A DNA stretch of 64,000 bases from Notamacropus eugenii (GCF_028372415.1 NC_092872.1:516770224-516834223), one strand, 5' to 3'. Positions 1 to 11,597 are shown, counted from the first letter of the stretch. The notes: a model not told the origin generated them from the sequence alone. Translations and numbers: made by a program.

Positions 1-344
1 CTGGGATATGAGGAGGAAATAGAGAGTTTTTATCATTTTCAATCATAAGATCTAAAATTTCACTTTCCCACTCCTCTTGCCAGAACTTTGTGAGGAAAGT
101 CCTTTATAAACTTGAAGCACTATGGAAATTAAAGCTGTTTTAATTGTAATTATTTTCCCTTGTGTTGGTTTTGCCTTCATAAACTTGTGGGGGAGGGACA
201 CAAGGTGGGATTTGTGGGACCTGCACAATCCTGAGACAGCCCAGAGGTGGACATTTGGCCCAGGCCCCCGAGAAGCTTACCTTCTGCTTGGGGAAAAAAA
301 GATCACATGACCACAGGAGCAAGGTGGTAGAGCGAAAAAATGCT
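1..344. other. non-coding, nothing recognised
   Basis: No exon, RNA gene or clear repeat is seen. The short open frames here have no recognisable protein similarity. Confidence 0.5.
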
Positions 345-454
345 AAACTTTGAGACAAGACAAGCTGGGTCTGAATTCCTCTTCCACCACTTACTACTGA
401 AGCCACTGGCAGGCACTATTCTCTGAATTTCAGTCTCCTCATCTGCAAAATGTA

Positions 455-469
455 GGGGGGGGGGGGGGG
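455..469 (+). repeat. G homopolymer, 15 bases
   Basis: An uninterrupted run of 15 G sits exactly at the junction where the plus-strand SINE is broken. It may be length-variable or prone to assembly error. Confidence 0.9.
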
Positions 470-484
470 AGTCAAGGAGAAAAG

Positions 485-725
485 GGAATAAGCATTTATA
501 CAGCTCATGCTATATGCTCAATTTTACAAATATTCTCCCATTTGATCCTTACAGCAACCCTGGAAGGTAGGTGCTATTATCATCATTCCTATTTGACAGA
601 TGAGAAAACTGAGGCAAACAGCAGTTAAGTCACTTACCCAAGGATCACACAAGTGTCTAAGGTCAGATTTGAACTCAGGTCTATCTCACTCCAGGCTCTA
701 TGCTCTATCCACTGTGCCACCTAGC
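485..725 (-). repeat. tRNA-headed SINE, minus strand
   Basis: It reads from a gatgagaaaactgaggcaaa core through a gatttgaactcagg motif (the complement of the tRNA-like box B) to ccactgtgccacctagct (the complement of the box A region). This is the marsupial tRNA-derived SINE architecture. Confidence 0.75.
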
Positions 726-840
726 TACTTTCTGGCACTGCCTACCAAGGTGTGGGGTTCCAAGGAGATAACTGTGAGACTCAAATGAGATAACAGTTGT
801 AAAGCACTTTGCAAACCTTAAAATAATGCCATATACATGT

Positions 841-1135
841 CAATCATCAATGGCAACTGCACTGGAGCCAGATCAACTTGACTCTCCAAGAGCTGATTGT
901 TAAATTTTCCATGTAATCATTTACACCTCAGAAATCCACAAATCAAGACTTGATTTATTGTTTTGTTGATTGTCTAGACTTAAGAATGTGCTGGAGAAAA
1001 TGTCAGTTTTGCAAATTAAACTTAGAAGTGTCATACACACATTGGGGGTAGGGGTGTGAGAGGGAAGGTGATTGTTAAACATTTACCAACCTATACCTGG
1101 GAAGCACGATCAATTTATATTGAAAGTGATATTAG
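841..1135. other. non-coding, nothing recognised
   Basis: AT-rich sequence without a recognisable gene or repeat boundary. Confidence 0.45.
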
Positions 1136-1139
1136 TTTA

Positions 1140-1710
1140 AGCCCCTCTTTTTCAGAAGAATGATTAGGTCCTAGAAAGAAGTGACTTGCCCAAAGTCACA
1201 TAGGTAAGTAGCTGTATTCATGTCAAGTTAAGTCTTGCTCTAAGAAAACAGGAGCCATGTTCTTTATTACACCTGCGTTCCCTCTCTAGAGCAGTCATTC
1301 CCGCGCTCTTAGGAGACATTGGTCTGATTTTGCAACATCTGTTCCCCTCTCCAAGGTGCCCTGCAGTCTTTCTTTCTCCCTGTCTCTCTCTCTCTCTGTC
1401 CCAAGCCTCAATTTCCTCACTATAAAATGGGATAGTAATACTTGAACTTCCTACCATACAGAGTTGTGAGGAAATATCAGACACTGTAATAATTTAATGT
1501 GCCTGGAGAATCCTGTCTAGGACTCTAGGTAGATTCATTCAGGGTCAGAGCTGGAAGTATCCTTACAGTTCATCTACTCCATTTGCTTCATTTTATGGAG
1601 ATACTGACAGCCAGAAAGAGTAACTTACCTGAACTTACACAGAGAGTTAGTGATAGAACTGAGGTCTCCTGACCATGAGACCCAGGCTCTTTCCAATATA
1701 CCGCTCTGAT
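1140..1710. repeat. MIR-type and CR1-tail fragments
   Basis: There is a minus-strand SINE piece at about 1140-1215 (acttgcccaaagtcacatag) and a plus-strand piece at about 1400-1490 (cctcaatttcctcac, aaaatggga). A CR1/L3-tail plus minus-strand MIR mixture follows at 1540-1705. All are old and truncated. Confidence 0.55.
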
Positions 1711-2190
1711 GAATTTTCAGGGAAGCCCCTCCATTCACCCTGCCCCCATCCAGCTGTCCTGCCAAGTGTCTCCCGAAGGCTTCAGTGACCCTGTGACCCA
1801 GCTATAAAAATCAAGACATCAAGCTTGGCCCTTGAAGTCTGCATGAAATCTGTAGAGTCAGGCTGTTCACAACTTCCTTTAATTTCCATCCCTACAGAAC
1901 TGACTAGGAAGGTCACTGGGTATGTTTGAGAAAGCCAGGGGCATGGGGCTACTTGGCAAAGGGAAGAGAATGAGCAGTCTAACTGGTCCACTGCAGCTGC
2001 AGCTTCTGGTGCCTAAGGACAAGATCCTGGAAAGGTTCTGATGCTCTGACTAGGTGAAATACAGTTTTCTTAGAAAGGGCCCCAGATCACAAATGCACCT
2101 ATGTGGACCTTTCTTCTCTCCCTAAGCATGGGCTAAGCACACAGTATTCCATTTACAAGTCCAACCATAAGACATCCCCATCTCCCATCT
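1711..2190. other. non-coding, nothing recognised
   Basis: No exon or repeat that I can name. Confidence 0.45.
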
Positions 2191-2194
2191 GCAC

Positions 2195-2670
2195 ACCTTT
2201 ACACAGGCTATCCCTCAAACCTGAATTCACTCTCTCTTCACGTTCCCCTTTTAAAATCTGTCAGGACTTGGCTTGAGTGCCATATCCTTCATAAGGCTCT
2301 TCGTGATCACCCCAATTGTGAGTGCTCCCCAGCAAAATACTTTGTATATATTTTGTATTTACTTATCTATGGAAGTGTTTTCCCCCTCAATAGAATGTAA
2401 GTGCATTAAAGGAAGAGGATATATATATGTGTATATATGTACATATACACATATAAATATACATACACACATGTATGTGTATATATGTATGCATACACCT
2501 ATATACATATACTATACACATACACATGTATGTATGTGTGCATGTCTATATATGTGCATACACAAATACATACTATACACACACATATATTTGTCTTTGT
2601 ATCTCTAGTGCCTAACATAGTACCTGGTACCTGGTGTTCAATAACAGCTCAGTAATTGATCAAATGCTGA
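2195..2670 (+). repeat. LINE L2 3' end, plus strand, carrying a microsatellite
   Basis: The text runs from an aaacctgaattcactctctc segment to the L2-like terminal phrase gtgcctaacatagtacctgg. That phrase is the degenerate form of the usual cctggcacatagtaggc ending. A TA/CA-rich tract has expanded inside it. Confidence 0.6.
2421..2590. repeat. TA/CA/ATGT-rich microsatellite
   Basis: About 170 bp of alternating purine-pyrimidine tracts such as atatatgtgtatata and acacatgtatgtg. The overlapping Tyr/Ile/Thr/His-rich open frames are artefacts of this repeat. Confidence 0.85.
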
Positions 2671-2779
2671 TTTGCTCCTTTGACAAACTGACCAAATATT
2701 GGACCCAAATGGCTTTTGTCATTCCTACTGAATGATATCACATCATCTACTCCATTATGACTCCCATTATAGGTTTTAC

Positions 2780-2960
2780 TATGCCTCATAGATAGGGCTA
2801 GAGGAACATCAGAGCTAGAAAGCACCTTAGAGATTATCTCACCAAAACCCTGATTTTACAAGCAAAGAAACTGAGGTCCAGAAAGAGTAACTGATTTGCC
2901 CAAAGTTGCCCAACCTAGAAATGAAAGAGCTAAGACTGGAATGTAGGTCAGAACACGGGG
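2780..2960 (-). repeat. MIR-type SINE fragment, minus strand
   Basis: It has the aaagaaactgaggtccag core, then a gatttgcccaaagttgccc phrase. Confidence 0.6.
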
Positions 2961-3354
2961 CTTAGCTGGGACTAATAGCTTTTCTTCTTCATCGGGAAGG
3001 GTAGAAAATTCAGGAGAGCCTGAAAGAGTGGCCATTGGCAAGTGGAATTGGTCATTGACATAGAGGAACGAGAGCCTCAGGTATGTTTCCTGCAGGCAAG
3101 GAAGAAAACCAGTGAAGTAGGAAAGCTTAGCCCACAGCTGTTTTCAAACAGTGTATGCTTTTATGGAAAACAGGGAAGCCTCCAGGTCACCTGCCCAAGG
3201 GAGGATGAGATGACCAGGGGAAGGTCTAAACACCAGCATTGGGGGGAAGGGGGAGGTGAAATGGACTCAGCAGAGTCCTCACTATAAGCCAGAAGGGAAT
3301 CAAGACCAGAAAAAGTCACAGGCAGAGTAGACAAATGGTAAGATATGAGAGACA
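2961..3354. other. non-coding, nothing recognised
   Basis: Mixed composition with a short G-rich stretch near 3240-3255. No gene is supported. Confidence 0.45.
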
Positions 3355-4900
3355 ATCCATAACCTCATATCTAGATCCAAAACCTCGGAGCTGGAAGGAC
3401 ATTTAGCTTAACTTACCTTAACAGAAACAGACCCCTCTGCAACATCCCTAAAAAATGAATCCAGAATCACAGGATTTGAGAGTTGGAAGACATATCAGCT
3501 TCTATTTGGCCTAAACCATACACTCAGAAACCGTAATGTAATGTTTTCAACAAGTCACTGACCTGACTGCTTGAAAAACTCCAAGGGGTGAGTGGTGAAG
3601 AGCCTACCACCTTTTGAGAAAGTCCATTCCACTTTGGCACAGTTGTAATTATTAAGAAGTTTTTCTGGACATCAAGCCTAAAGTTGCCTGTTTGGAATTT
3701 CCACTCATCATGCCTGGTTCTGCCCCTTGGGGCAAAACAGAGCAAGTCTAATCCTTCTCTCACATGACAGCTTCAAATACTTGAAGACAGCTATCTTGTC
3801 TTTCCCCCTCCCCCATTCATATTTTCTCCAGACCAACCAGTTTCTTCAACCAAATCTCACATGTCATGGATCCAAGATCCTTCACCATGTTGGTTGTCCT
3901 TCTTTGGATGCTTTCCAATTTATCAAAATCCTTCTTAAACTGTGGTGCCCAGGACTGAACACAAGATTCCAAGTGACTCCTGATAAGTGCATAGCATGGG
4001 GGACTATCACCTCTCCATTCCTGGTAGCTATATCCCTCTAAATGTAATCCAAGATCACGTTAGCTGCCATTTTTTTTGGCTGCCACATCACAATGCTGAT
4101 TTGCAATCCACTAAAACCCACAGTTTTGTTTTGCTTGTTTTTTGGAAAAACTACTATTTATCCATATCTCCTCCATCTACATTTGTGAAGTTGACTTTGT
4201 ATATCATAGTGCAAGGCTTTACATTTATTTCTATTGAATTTCATCTTATTAAATTTAGTCCAGTGTTGTAGCCTATAAAAGTCCCTTTGGATCCAGACTC
4301 TCTCATCCAGCATGTGACCTGTACCACCCGCTCTGTGTCATCTTCAAATTTGATGAGCATACTATCTATGCCTTTATCCAAGTCATTGGTTAAAATGTTA
4401 AATAGTACAAGGCAAATCATAGATCCTGGGGCAGTCCTCTGGAGATCTCCTGCCACACTGACACTGAACTATCAACAACTACTCTAAATCTGGCCATCCA
4501 ACTAATTTGGAATCCATCTGATCATAGTATCCATACAATTCATATCTCTCCACCTTTTCCACAAGAATATTATGAAAAACTTGATTAAAGTTTTGCTAAA
4601 ATCTCAGTAAATTATATCTATAGAATTCCCCTCATCTACTAGTTTAGTCATCCTGTTAAAAAAAGGAAATGAGGTCAGTGTGGGATGACCTGGTCTTGAT
4701 GAAGCCATGCTGGCTCTTTGTAATTTCCTCTTCCCTTTCTAGATGTTCACCCAAAATCTTTTAGTCACATATTCTAAAATTTTCCAAAAAATTAGAGTCA
4801 AGCTCCCTGGCCTATGCCATTTTTCCTTAATGAAAATGGGGACATCGGCCCTTCTCTAGTCTGTGGTACCCATGCACGATCTTTCAAGTGTCACTGAAGC
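3355..4900 (-). repeat. CR1/L3-family LINE relic, about 1.5 kb, minus strand
   Basis: Characteristic phrases of reverse-oriented CR1/L3 elements occur in the right order. Examples are aggacatttagcttaac near the start, attaagaagtttttctggac at about 3650, ttcttaaactgtggtgccc near 3930, gtgtcatcttcaaatttgat at about 4335 and gatgaagccatgctggc near 4700. Frames are broken by stops throughout, so it is a fossil, not a gene. It is the longest single LINE relic in the left third of the window. The identification rests on remembered CR1-family text. Confidence 0.7.
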
Positions 4901-5029
4901 TGGCTCAGCAGTTGCACCTTGTGGGCCAGTGACTTGCAGTCAAGTAGCCAGACAAATATGAACTACGACAACTGCTAGTTACACTTGCAGATCAGAGTGG
5001 AAACAGGAATCCTCACGCAAGAATAAAGA

Positions 5030-5255
5030 CAGTGCCTCAAGCAAGCTGCCTGTTGTAGTGGCAAGGGCATCAGTCACGAAGTCAGAGGTTCTGTGCTCAA
5101 AACTACATTTTGCTGGTTACTTGCCATCTGATCTAAGATAAGGCACAACAGATCTGAGCCTTAGTTTCTCTATCTGCAAAGTGAGAACTGCTAGATTACC
5201 CTTAGAGTTTTTTTCCCAGCTCTAAACCCTTTGAAACCCAGTCATGCTAAAGTAT
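5030..5255 (+). repeat. MIR-type SINE, plus strand
   Basis: A tRNA-like head (gtagtggcaagggcatcag, then gaggttctgtgctcaaaac) is followed by tagtttctctatctgcaaag and a short tail. Confidence 0.6.
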
Positions 5256-5264
5256 CAATGAGTG

Positions 5265-5590
5265 ATAATACCAAGAAAATAACATACAATAACAAATACA
5301 CTGTGAAACAACCACCTTTGAAAGACTTAAAAGAACTCTGATCAAAATGGATTAGCTCTGATTTCACAGGACTGATAATGAAGTAAACAAGTTACCTGTT
5401 TCCTGACAGAGGGTGATGGTCTCAGGGTGCAGACACAGACATGCTCAATGTGGGAATTTGTTTTGTTTGACTGTGCATATTGGTTACAAGTGTATTGTTT
5501 TTCCTTCTTTTTTTCAATGGAGGGGTGGTGGAGGAGGAAAGTTGATTTTTTGTTAACCGAAAAATAAATAAATAAATGAATGACTGAACA
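5265..5590 (+). repeat. L1-type 3' end, plus strand
   Basis: It shares the order of landmarks with the copies at 29,590 and 37,595: caaccacctttgaaagactt, then a tgaccctg-free region with ctcaatgtgggaatttgttt, ending in an A-rich aaataaataaataaatg tail. It is heavily decayed. Confidence 0.5.
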
Positions 5591-6200
5591 AATAAGTTAG
5601 AAATTATTTTCTGAGAGCAGGTTTAAGGATAAAGAATGTAGACAAACTAAAAAGGCAGGGGCCTTAGGGGACAAGAAGCAGAAAGGGAGGTGGTCTGGAA
5701 GCCCCCCAAACCAGTTGAAATGCTCCACGATTTTGTCAAGGGCCAACTCTCCTTGGAATTGAGTTCTACAGGGAGTTAGTTGTCCTTACAGAAACCTTGG
5801 TCTTCTTCCAGGGCCTCATCTATCTTCTCTCATGGTCACTTCAGTAAATAGAAATATTTTTCTCCCAACATAGGGAGTAGGCATGTGTTGCAAACCCTTG
5901 CAAAGGAAAATATAGCTCTAACTGGCTCCCTTGAGAAAAATTTGGAAGTCTTCAGTTTGCTGGTTCTATCAGACAATTAATTTTCATCCCTTTTAATCCA
6001 CAATGCCTTTCTTCCAAGGAGTTCAGGAACATTCACACTTCATGGTCCCATTTACCTCCCAATTTGGCTCATTAGAAAATTGACAGAGGCAGAAAAGGGA
6101 ATCTGTTTCCTTTTTTGCACAACCAAGAGAAGAGCTATTCATGTGTGCAAAGTCTCATAGCAAAAACAAAACACGTTCTCTGCAACAATCACGTGTGGTT
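5591..6200. other. non-coding, nothing recognised
   Basis: No exon, RNA gene or nameable repeat. Confidence 0.45.
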
Positions 6201-6204
6201 AGTA

Positions 6205-6350
6205 GAACAAGTGTTATTCTCCCCATTTTATAGATAAGGAGACTGAGACTCAGATAGCTAATGTGACTTCCCTAAAGTAATAGAGTAGGTAAGTCACAGA
6301 GCTAGGGTTTAAAGTCAGATCTCTCCATGTCCTGCCCACACATTTTCCAC
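6205..6350 (-). repeat. MIR-type SINE fragment, minus strand
   Basis: It shows ccccattttatagataagg followed by gactgagactcag and gtaagtcacagagctagg. Confidence 0.6.
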
Positions 6351-6895
6351 CATATCACAAAACATAGGATTAGTTCCACGTAATCAAAATGATCCATTTT
6401 ACACTTAACTGCTCTCTCGCCATCTCGTTTATTCATAAATTGTCCTCCCATACGTAAGTTTGATAAGTAATATGTTCATGTTCTTCTAATTTTCTTGTGT
6501 CTAATGGCAGCCATCTCTGGGAGGGGGATGGAAGAAAAAGAGAAAAAAAAAGAAATTTATATGATAACTTTATTACATATTTAAAAGGAATATTAAGTTC
6601 TACATAACAGATTGGCAGTTTCATGTGAAAATGTTTTTTATTATACTCTGTTATGGAAATGCTTGTTTTATTTCATACATTAAAATGAAACAAATGATTA
6701 AAAATAAAGGTAGGATTAGAACCCAGTTCTCAGGATTTTGTTTCAGTTCACCTGATGATACTGAAGACATGAAGTAAACTGAAGGAGCCTACTTTAGTAA
6801 GATGTGGTGAACTGAGTGAACTCTTGGATAGAAAACATTTTAATGTCATAGTCAAGAAAAGAATGAGGTCAACACCAATCTCTTCCCTCCCTTTG
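6351..6895. other. AT-rich non-coding DNA
   Basis: High AT content around 6540-6720. No feature can be supported. Confidence 0.45.
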
Positions 6896-6899
6896 CAAT

Positions 6900-7110
6900 T
6901 CTAGTGCATAAACCACATGTCTGCCAATTGATTCTATCTTGTCTTGGATTGTTCCCCAGTTTTCCTGTGTGTGTGTATGTGTGTGTGTGTGAATCTTATC
7001 TTCCCAGGCAGAGTGTGTATACTTTGAGGGCTGGGTCTGGGTCTTCTCATTGCTCTCATCTTCTGCAGAACTTGTCACAGGCCTAGGCACAAAGAAAGGC
7101 TCAGTAGAAT
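6900..7110 (+). repeat. L2-like 3' fragment with a TG microsatellite
   Basis: Phrases of the L2 3' region (actttgagggctgggtctgg, ggcctaggcacaaag) flank a TG tract at about 6968-6991. Confidence 0.5.
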
Positions 7111-7114
7111 CACA

Positions 7115-7560
7115 GAAATGCAGAGCTACAGATTTCACATTCAGTGCTCAATGTTTTCATCTCACAAATGAGGGAATTGAGCTAGATCTCAAAGACCCCT
7201 TTAACCTCTAATATTCTGGATTCTTTGTCCTAAGAGCCCTCCCAGTTCTGACATTCTATGTTTCAAGATCCTTTCAGGCTATGTTATTATATTTCCTAAG
7301 AGTCTTTTTAGATCTGACCTTAAAATACAGAATATCAGAGCTAGAAGAAGTTTTAGAACACGCACTATTAAAGCTGAAAGGAGACGTTTAAATACCAAAA
7401 AAAAAAATGTTTTCTGTTCAAAAGTCCTACCCAGCTAACAGAAAACCCCCTTTTTGGCCTCAATCAATTTTTTTAAAATAATAAAACATAGAATGTCAGA
7501 ACTGAAAGGAACCTTAGAACATAGAATATCATAGCTAATGGCTCTTGGGGACAGGAAGGG
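7115..7560. repeat. cluster of CR1/L3-tail fragments
   Basis: The phrase family 'agaatgtcagagctagaaagg...ttagaacatag' and its complement 'ccagttctgacattctatg' recurs several times in both orientations. This matches the 3' end typical of CR1/L3-type elements. Confidence 0.55.
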
Positions 7561-7739
7561 GGAGTGATAACTATGGTGATGTAAGAACAGAAAATATTAA
7601 TAAAAGTTTTTTTAAAAAAAACAAAAGAGAAAGGTTTAGGATACTTGTTAAGCAATGACTTTCTCTTGAGACATACTTGGAAGAATATTTCTTACAACTT
7701 AATAAAATTACTACATTCAGGAAGGGGGTGAAAGAATGG

Positions 7740-8240
7740 TATCGCTGGAAAGGACTTTAGTGGGTCAATATATATTTACTAAACACCTACTGTGTGCCAT
7801 ATGCTAAATATTGGGGAGATAAAGGCAAAGACAGTCCCTAATCTCAAGGAGCTCACTGTGTAATAGAGAGACAGAAATCAAGCAATTATGTACAAATAAA
7901 CTGTGAACAGGATAAATTGGAAACATTCAAGAGAAGAAAGGCAGTAGCATTAAGAGGGCTCAGGAAAGGCTTCCTGTAGAAGGTGGGATTTCACATTTGA
8001 AAGAAGCCAAGGAATAAAGATTAAAAGGGGGAGTATCATAGACACGGGGGAAGCCAGTGAAAATGCCCAGAGTCTGGGAACGACAAGGGTCACTGGGTCA
8101 AAGAGTATGTGGGCAAAATGTGGAGAGTGAACGCTAAGAAGACTGAAAAAGTGGGGGGTGGGAAAAGTTATGAAAGGCTTTGAATTCAAAACAGAGAATT
8201 TTCTATTTAATCTTGGAGGTGACTGGGAGCTACTGTACTT
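7740..8240 (-). repeat. LINE L2 fragment, minus strand
   Basis: It reads aaacacctactgtgtgccat, then the reverse-oriented L2 body (caggaaaggcttcctgtag, gaattttctatttaatcttg, ggtgactgggagc). The same body occurs at 33,490-34,800. Confidence 0.65.
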
Positions 8241-8395
8241 AGAATATTCAGAATTATAAAAGAACTTGGAGCCCATCTAGTCTAATCTCTTCATTTTATA
8301 GAAGGAAAACAACGTGCACAAGTTCTTATAGCAAGTTCCTGGCAAAATTGGAACTAGGACTCAGTTTCCCTGACTCCCCGTTCAGGGCTCTTCCC
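8241..8395 (-). repeat. CR1-tail and MIR-type fragment
   Basis: The piece starts with gcccatctagtctaatctc and cattttatagaaggaaaac, then decays. Confidence 0.5.
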
Positions 8396-8745
8396 TCTAC
8401 TCAGAGCTGACTCCAATATTTGCTGTTAGACTCATTACAAGAGCTCTTTTAGACAGTTGCTAGCTGTACTCAGAATGAGATAAAGACCATTTTAATGATC
8501 TGCTTTTTAAAGTAACAATGAATTAGTCAGATGTGGTAGTACACTCTTGTGAAGCCTGATGCAAGAGAGGCTTCTACCAACAGTTTAGGAGCTTTGCAGT
8601 AAGTCAAAGTCCATCAGGGGTCTAATCTAAGTTCACCACCAATATGGTGGTTGCCTACCTGGGGCCCAGGTTGGAAACAGAGCAGGTCAAGCCTACCATG
8701 TCTGTTAGCAGGGGATTGAGCCTGTGGGTGGGAACTGTACTTTGG
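8396..8745. other. non-coding, nothing recognised
   Basis: A possible remnant SINE head lies near 8530-8660. No gene is supported. Confidence 0.4.
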
Positions 8746-8746
8746 A

Positions 8747-8748
<2 letters not shown>

Positions 8749-8808
<60 letters not shown>

Positions 8809-8935
8809 AGGGAGGGAGGAAGGGAAAGGAGGAAGGAAGGGGAAGGAAACAGAAGGAAAGGACATTGGAGAAAAGGAAAAGAGGAAAGGAAAAGAAAGAG
8901 GGCAGGAAAGGAAAGAGAATGGAAGGGAAAAGAAA
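8749..8935 (+). repeat. (GA)n then (GGGA)/(GGAA)-rich purine tract
   Basis: About 50 bp of perfect AG repeats (8751-8800) grade into GGGA and GGAA-rich DNA. The Arg/Glu and Ser/Leu/Pro open frames on both strands come from this tract. Confidence 0.9.
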
Positions 8936-9215
8936 TTATGAAATACATCTGGAAATGGGAAATTTGTGAAGGAGCTTGTAACTGAGGTACCTAGCTTTAT
9001 ATAATAAATGTGTTCCTGAAAAGCTACATGTAAGTCAATTCCTATTTTAAGAACCCTAGAAGAGTTTGCTATTTATAAGAATCCTACAGTGAATCCTCTT
9101 ATATTCAGCAAATAATCACCCCTCAGTTTATCATCTTTGTAAATCTGGATTTTTACATGTGTACATATGTGCTTAAAATAGGTCCACCTCCACTCTCTAT
9201 TTAGAAACTGGCTCA
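8936..9215. other. non-coding, nothing recognised
   Basis: No feature supported. Confidence 0.4.
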
Positions 9216-9219
9216 TAGA

Positions 9220-9700
9220 ATGTTAGAGCTGAGAGAGAACGTAGAACATAGAACAACAAATGTCAGAGCTAGAAAGGGAAGAGTTGTCACTTAGAGGAAG
9301 GATTAGACTGTTATCCCCCTCTGTTTCAGAGGGCAGAGCTAGGATCAATGTGTGGGAGTTGTTGAGGCAGATTTAGGCCCTGATGGAAGGAAAAATTTCC
9401 TAACATTTAGAGCTGTCCAAAAGCAGAACTGGCTGCCTCAAGGGGCACATAAGCAAGGCCGGATGACCACTTTCTAGGGAGGATATAGAAAGAATTCTTG
9501 GTCAGGCAGAAGCTGGGCCAGATGATGTCTCATCTAGCTCTGGGACTATGATTCTATAGAACAACAGAATATGCCAAAGAACCTTAGAACATAAAATAAC
9601 ATAGCTTGAAAGGATCCTAGAACATAGAATGTCAGAAGTGCACAGGCCCTTAGGATATAGGATGTAGAATGTCAGAGTGAAAAGGAATTTCCGAGATCTA
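9220..9700 (+). repeat. CR1/L3 3' end, plus strand, with repeated tails
   Basis: The stretch 9340-9560 reads like a forward CR1/L3 3' end: a segment with ctgcctcaaggggcacata, then gccagatgatgtctc and a gggactatgattctata ending. Several agaatgtcagag tail phrases flank it. Confidence 0.65.
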
Positions 9701-9924
9701 ACTCAACCATTTAGTTTAATAGATAAAAGCACTTAGGATTACAATGTTACAACATATTGGGAGTTGTTATGCTTCAAGACTGATCTTTGAGGAAATCAGT
9801 GGAACAACTGTACTGGAGGACTGGTCTTGAACTTGTAAAATGGCTTTCACTCTCTCAAGAGGTAGCATGTGTGATGACCAGAATCCCAAGGGAATTAGCC
9901 CAAATATCCTAGTGAGGCACAGAG

Positions 9925-10190
9925 ATGATGCAGTGGATAGACCAATGGGCCTGGAGTCAGAAAGATCTGAGTTCAAATGCAGCTCAAACACTTAATTGCT
10001 ATCTGACCCTAGACAAGTCACTAAACCTCTATTTGCCTCAGTTTCCTCATCTGTAAAAGGGGGATTAATAATAGTATCTAACTCCTGGGGTTTATAAGGA
10101 TGAAATAATAATCTTAAAGCATTTAGCACAGTTCCTGGCATATAATAAGGGCTATATAAATATCAGTTATTAGTAGTAGTAGTAGTAGTG
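9925..10190 (+). repeat. tRNA-headed SINE with (TAG)n tail
   Basis: The box A-like gatgcagtggatagacc and box B-like gagttcaaatgcagc are clear. They are followed by cctcagtttcctcatctgta and gcacagttcctggcata. The element ends in about six TAG units, the simple tail left by retroposition. Confidence 0.75.
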
Positions 10191-10630
10191 CCTGAGTAGT
10201 ATAGGAAGCCAGTTGGTGTTGACTAGTACTAGCAGGGAACTCTAGTTTCAGCTTGAATAAGATGTATTTTGCCAGTGGCCTCGGGGTATGGGTTTCTGGA
10301 ATCTCTTATGGTCAGATATTTGGACTATGGCATCTTACAGATCCATCTCTATGAACATTTACTATTGCTTAATGAGCTTACATCTTACTCCATGCAAATA
10401 AATAATAGTATGTCTAAAAGACACAACCAAACTGTGTGTACCCTAAAATCTGGGACACAAGATATTCTAAAAGGCATCATAAATCAGTAGAGAGAATAAT
10501 GAAAAGGAAATCATGAGACCTGGGTTCTAGTGAGAGCTTTATAGATAGCTACACAACTTAAGAAATTATTTTCCTGAACTATCAAATAAGGAAGCTGAAT
10601 TAGATGATTCCTAAGGTTCCTTCTAGATAT
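10191..10630. other. non-coding, nothing recognised
   Basis: Contains a short SINE scrap near 10,500-10,620 at most. No gene. Confidence 0.4.
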
Positions 10631-10639
10631 AACACAGTA

Positions 10640-10890
10640 CGTGAAACAGTAAGAAAGAAAAAAGCTTTGGACTAGGAGTCAGGGGATGGAAGTTCAAGTC
10701 TCAATTATTCTACTAACAGTAGCCTTGGGCAACTGTTCCTCAGTTTCCTAATCTACAAAATGAGAGAGTTGTGCATATTCTCTAATGTTCCTTCCAACTT
10801 TCACACTATCTATGAACCTAGGAATTTATTTCACTACTTCTGAACCTCACTTTCTTCATCTGTAAAATGGGGGCAATAAGATTTTCAATT
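10640..10890 (+). repeat. MIR-type SINE fragments, plus strand
   Basis: Two consecutive pieces are seen. One ends in tcctcagtttcctaatc (about 10,640-10,830). The second starts with cctcactttcttcatctgta (about 10,845-10,890). Confidence 0.6.
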
Positions 10891-10979
10891 ACACTTTTAA
10901 ATAACTACAGTATTAATTAAACTTGAAACTCACAATGTTATTACAAGAAAAAAACTTTGTAAACCAAAGACCACCATAT

Positions 10980-11388
10980 TAATAATTATAATTATTTGAA
11001 GTGATTTTTAAAGACCATTCTAAGACCTGTGATTTTCTGGTTTCTGTTCTAGTAAACACTTATTGATTGACAGCGTTCTCTGCTACTCTGCAAATGCTGA
11101 GCCTAGGAAGAATTAACGGACTGGAGATACAGGCCACAGTGTCCAAGTTTGGAGCCTGGAGCTATTCAGGGGGCAGGAAGGAAGGGAAAACATTTCAATA
11201 CATTGTGGCAAGTTTTAGTGGGAGTACTGGGAAATTTTGCTGTTAGCTTGCAGAGTGAGGCAACAGGGGCCTCGGGAGGCATGAGCAGAGAATTACTGGA
11301 AGCTCTCCAGAGCCAGTGCTGGCTGGTGGCTCAGGAGGTCCAAGGTGAAGAATCCTTAATATTATGGGGTGTCAGAAGGGACCATGTT
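10980..11388. other. non-coding, one unexplained open frame
   Basis: A 108-codon plus-strand frame (11,149-11,475) crosses this stretch. It runs into a transposon, shows no recognisable domain and has no promoter or splice context, so I do not call it a gene. Confidence 0.4.
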
Positions 11389-11398
11389 GATGATCTAG

Positions 11399-11597
11399 CC
11401 CAAACTCAAATAGAAATAGAGGCCACTAATCCATACATAAGGATCTCTTGTGGGCTGCATATCAACTTAGTTTAAAATGTAATACTATCTATATTTTATT
11501 GTGTTTTTATTTTGTTAAATATTTCCCAATTACATCTTACTCCTCGACATAATTGGGAGTGTCATAGGTCCCATAAGGCCCTACCTTTTAACACCTT
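11399..11597 (+). mobile_element. hAT-type non-autonomous DNA transposon, degraded ends
   Basis: The left end resembles caaactcaaatagaaat and the right end reads taacacctttg. These correspond to a decayed CAGNGGTGTCAAACTC-type inverted terminus. The flanks match: tgatctag at 11,391-11,398 and again at 11,598-11,605. A fragment of the same family, with the better left end cagtggtgtaaaactc, is at 22,087. The exact ends are uncertain by a few bases. Confidence 0.55.

Larger units (their letters stand above)
345..840 (+). repeat. plus-strand MIR-type SINE split by an inverted SINE
   Basis: The left part (345-455) carries the plus-strand SINE core ending in tcctcatctgcaaaatg. The expected continuation, with caaatgagataa and gcactttgcaaacctta, appears only at about 745-835. 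The gap holds a G-run and a minus-strand SINE, so one element was broken by a later insertion. Confidence 0.6.

Noticed and set aside
2273..2655. Tyr/His/Ile-rich frames near 2.3-2.65 kb
   Set aside because: They are generated by the TA/CA microsatellite.
8614..8985. Arg/Glu- and Ser/Leu-rich open frames here and at 17.0, 27.6, 28.5-29.0 and 39.7 kb
   Set aside because: All are translations of GA/CT simple repeats.
11149..11475. 108-codon frame as a novel gene
   Set aside because: No domain, no splice or promoter context, and its 3' part is transposon sequence.
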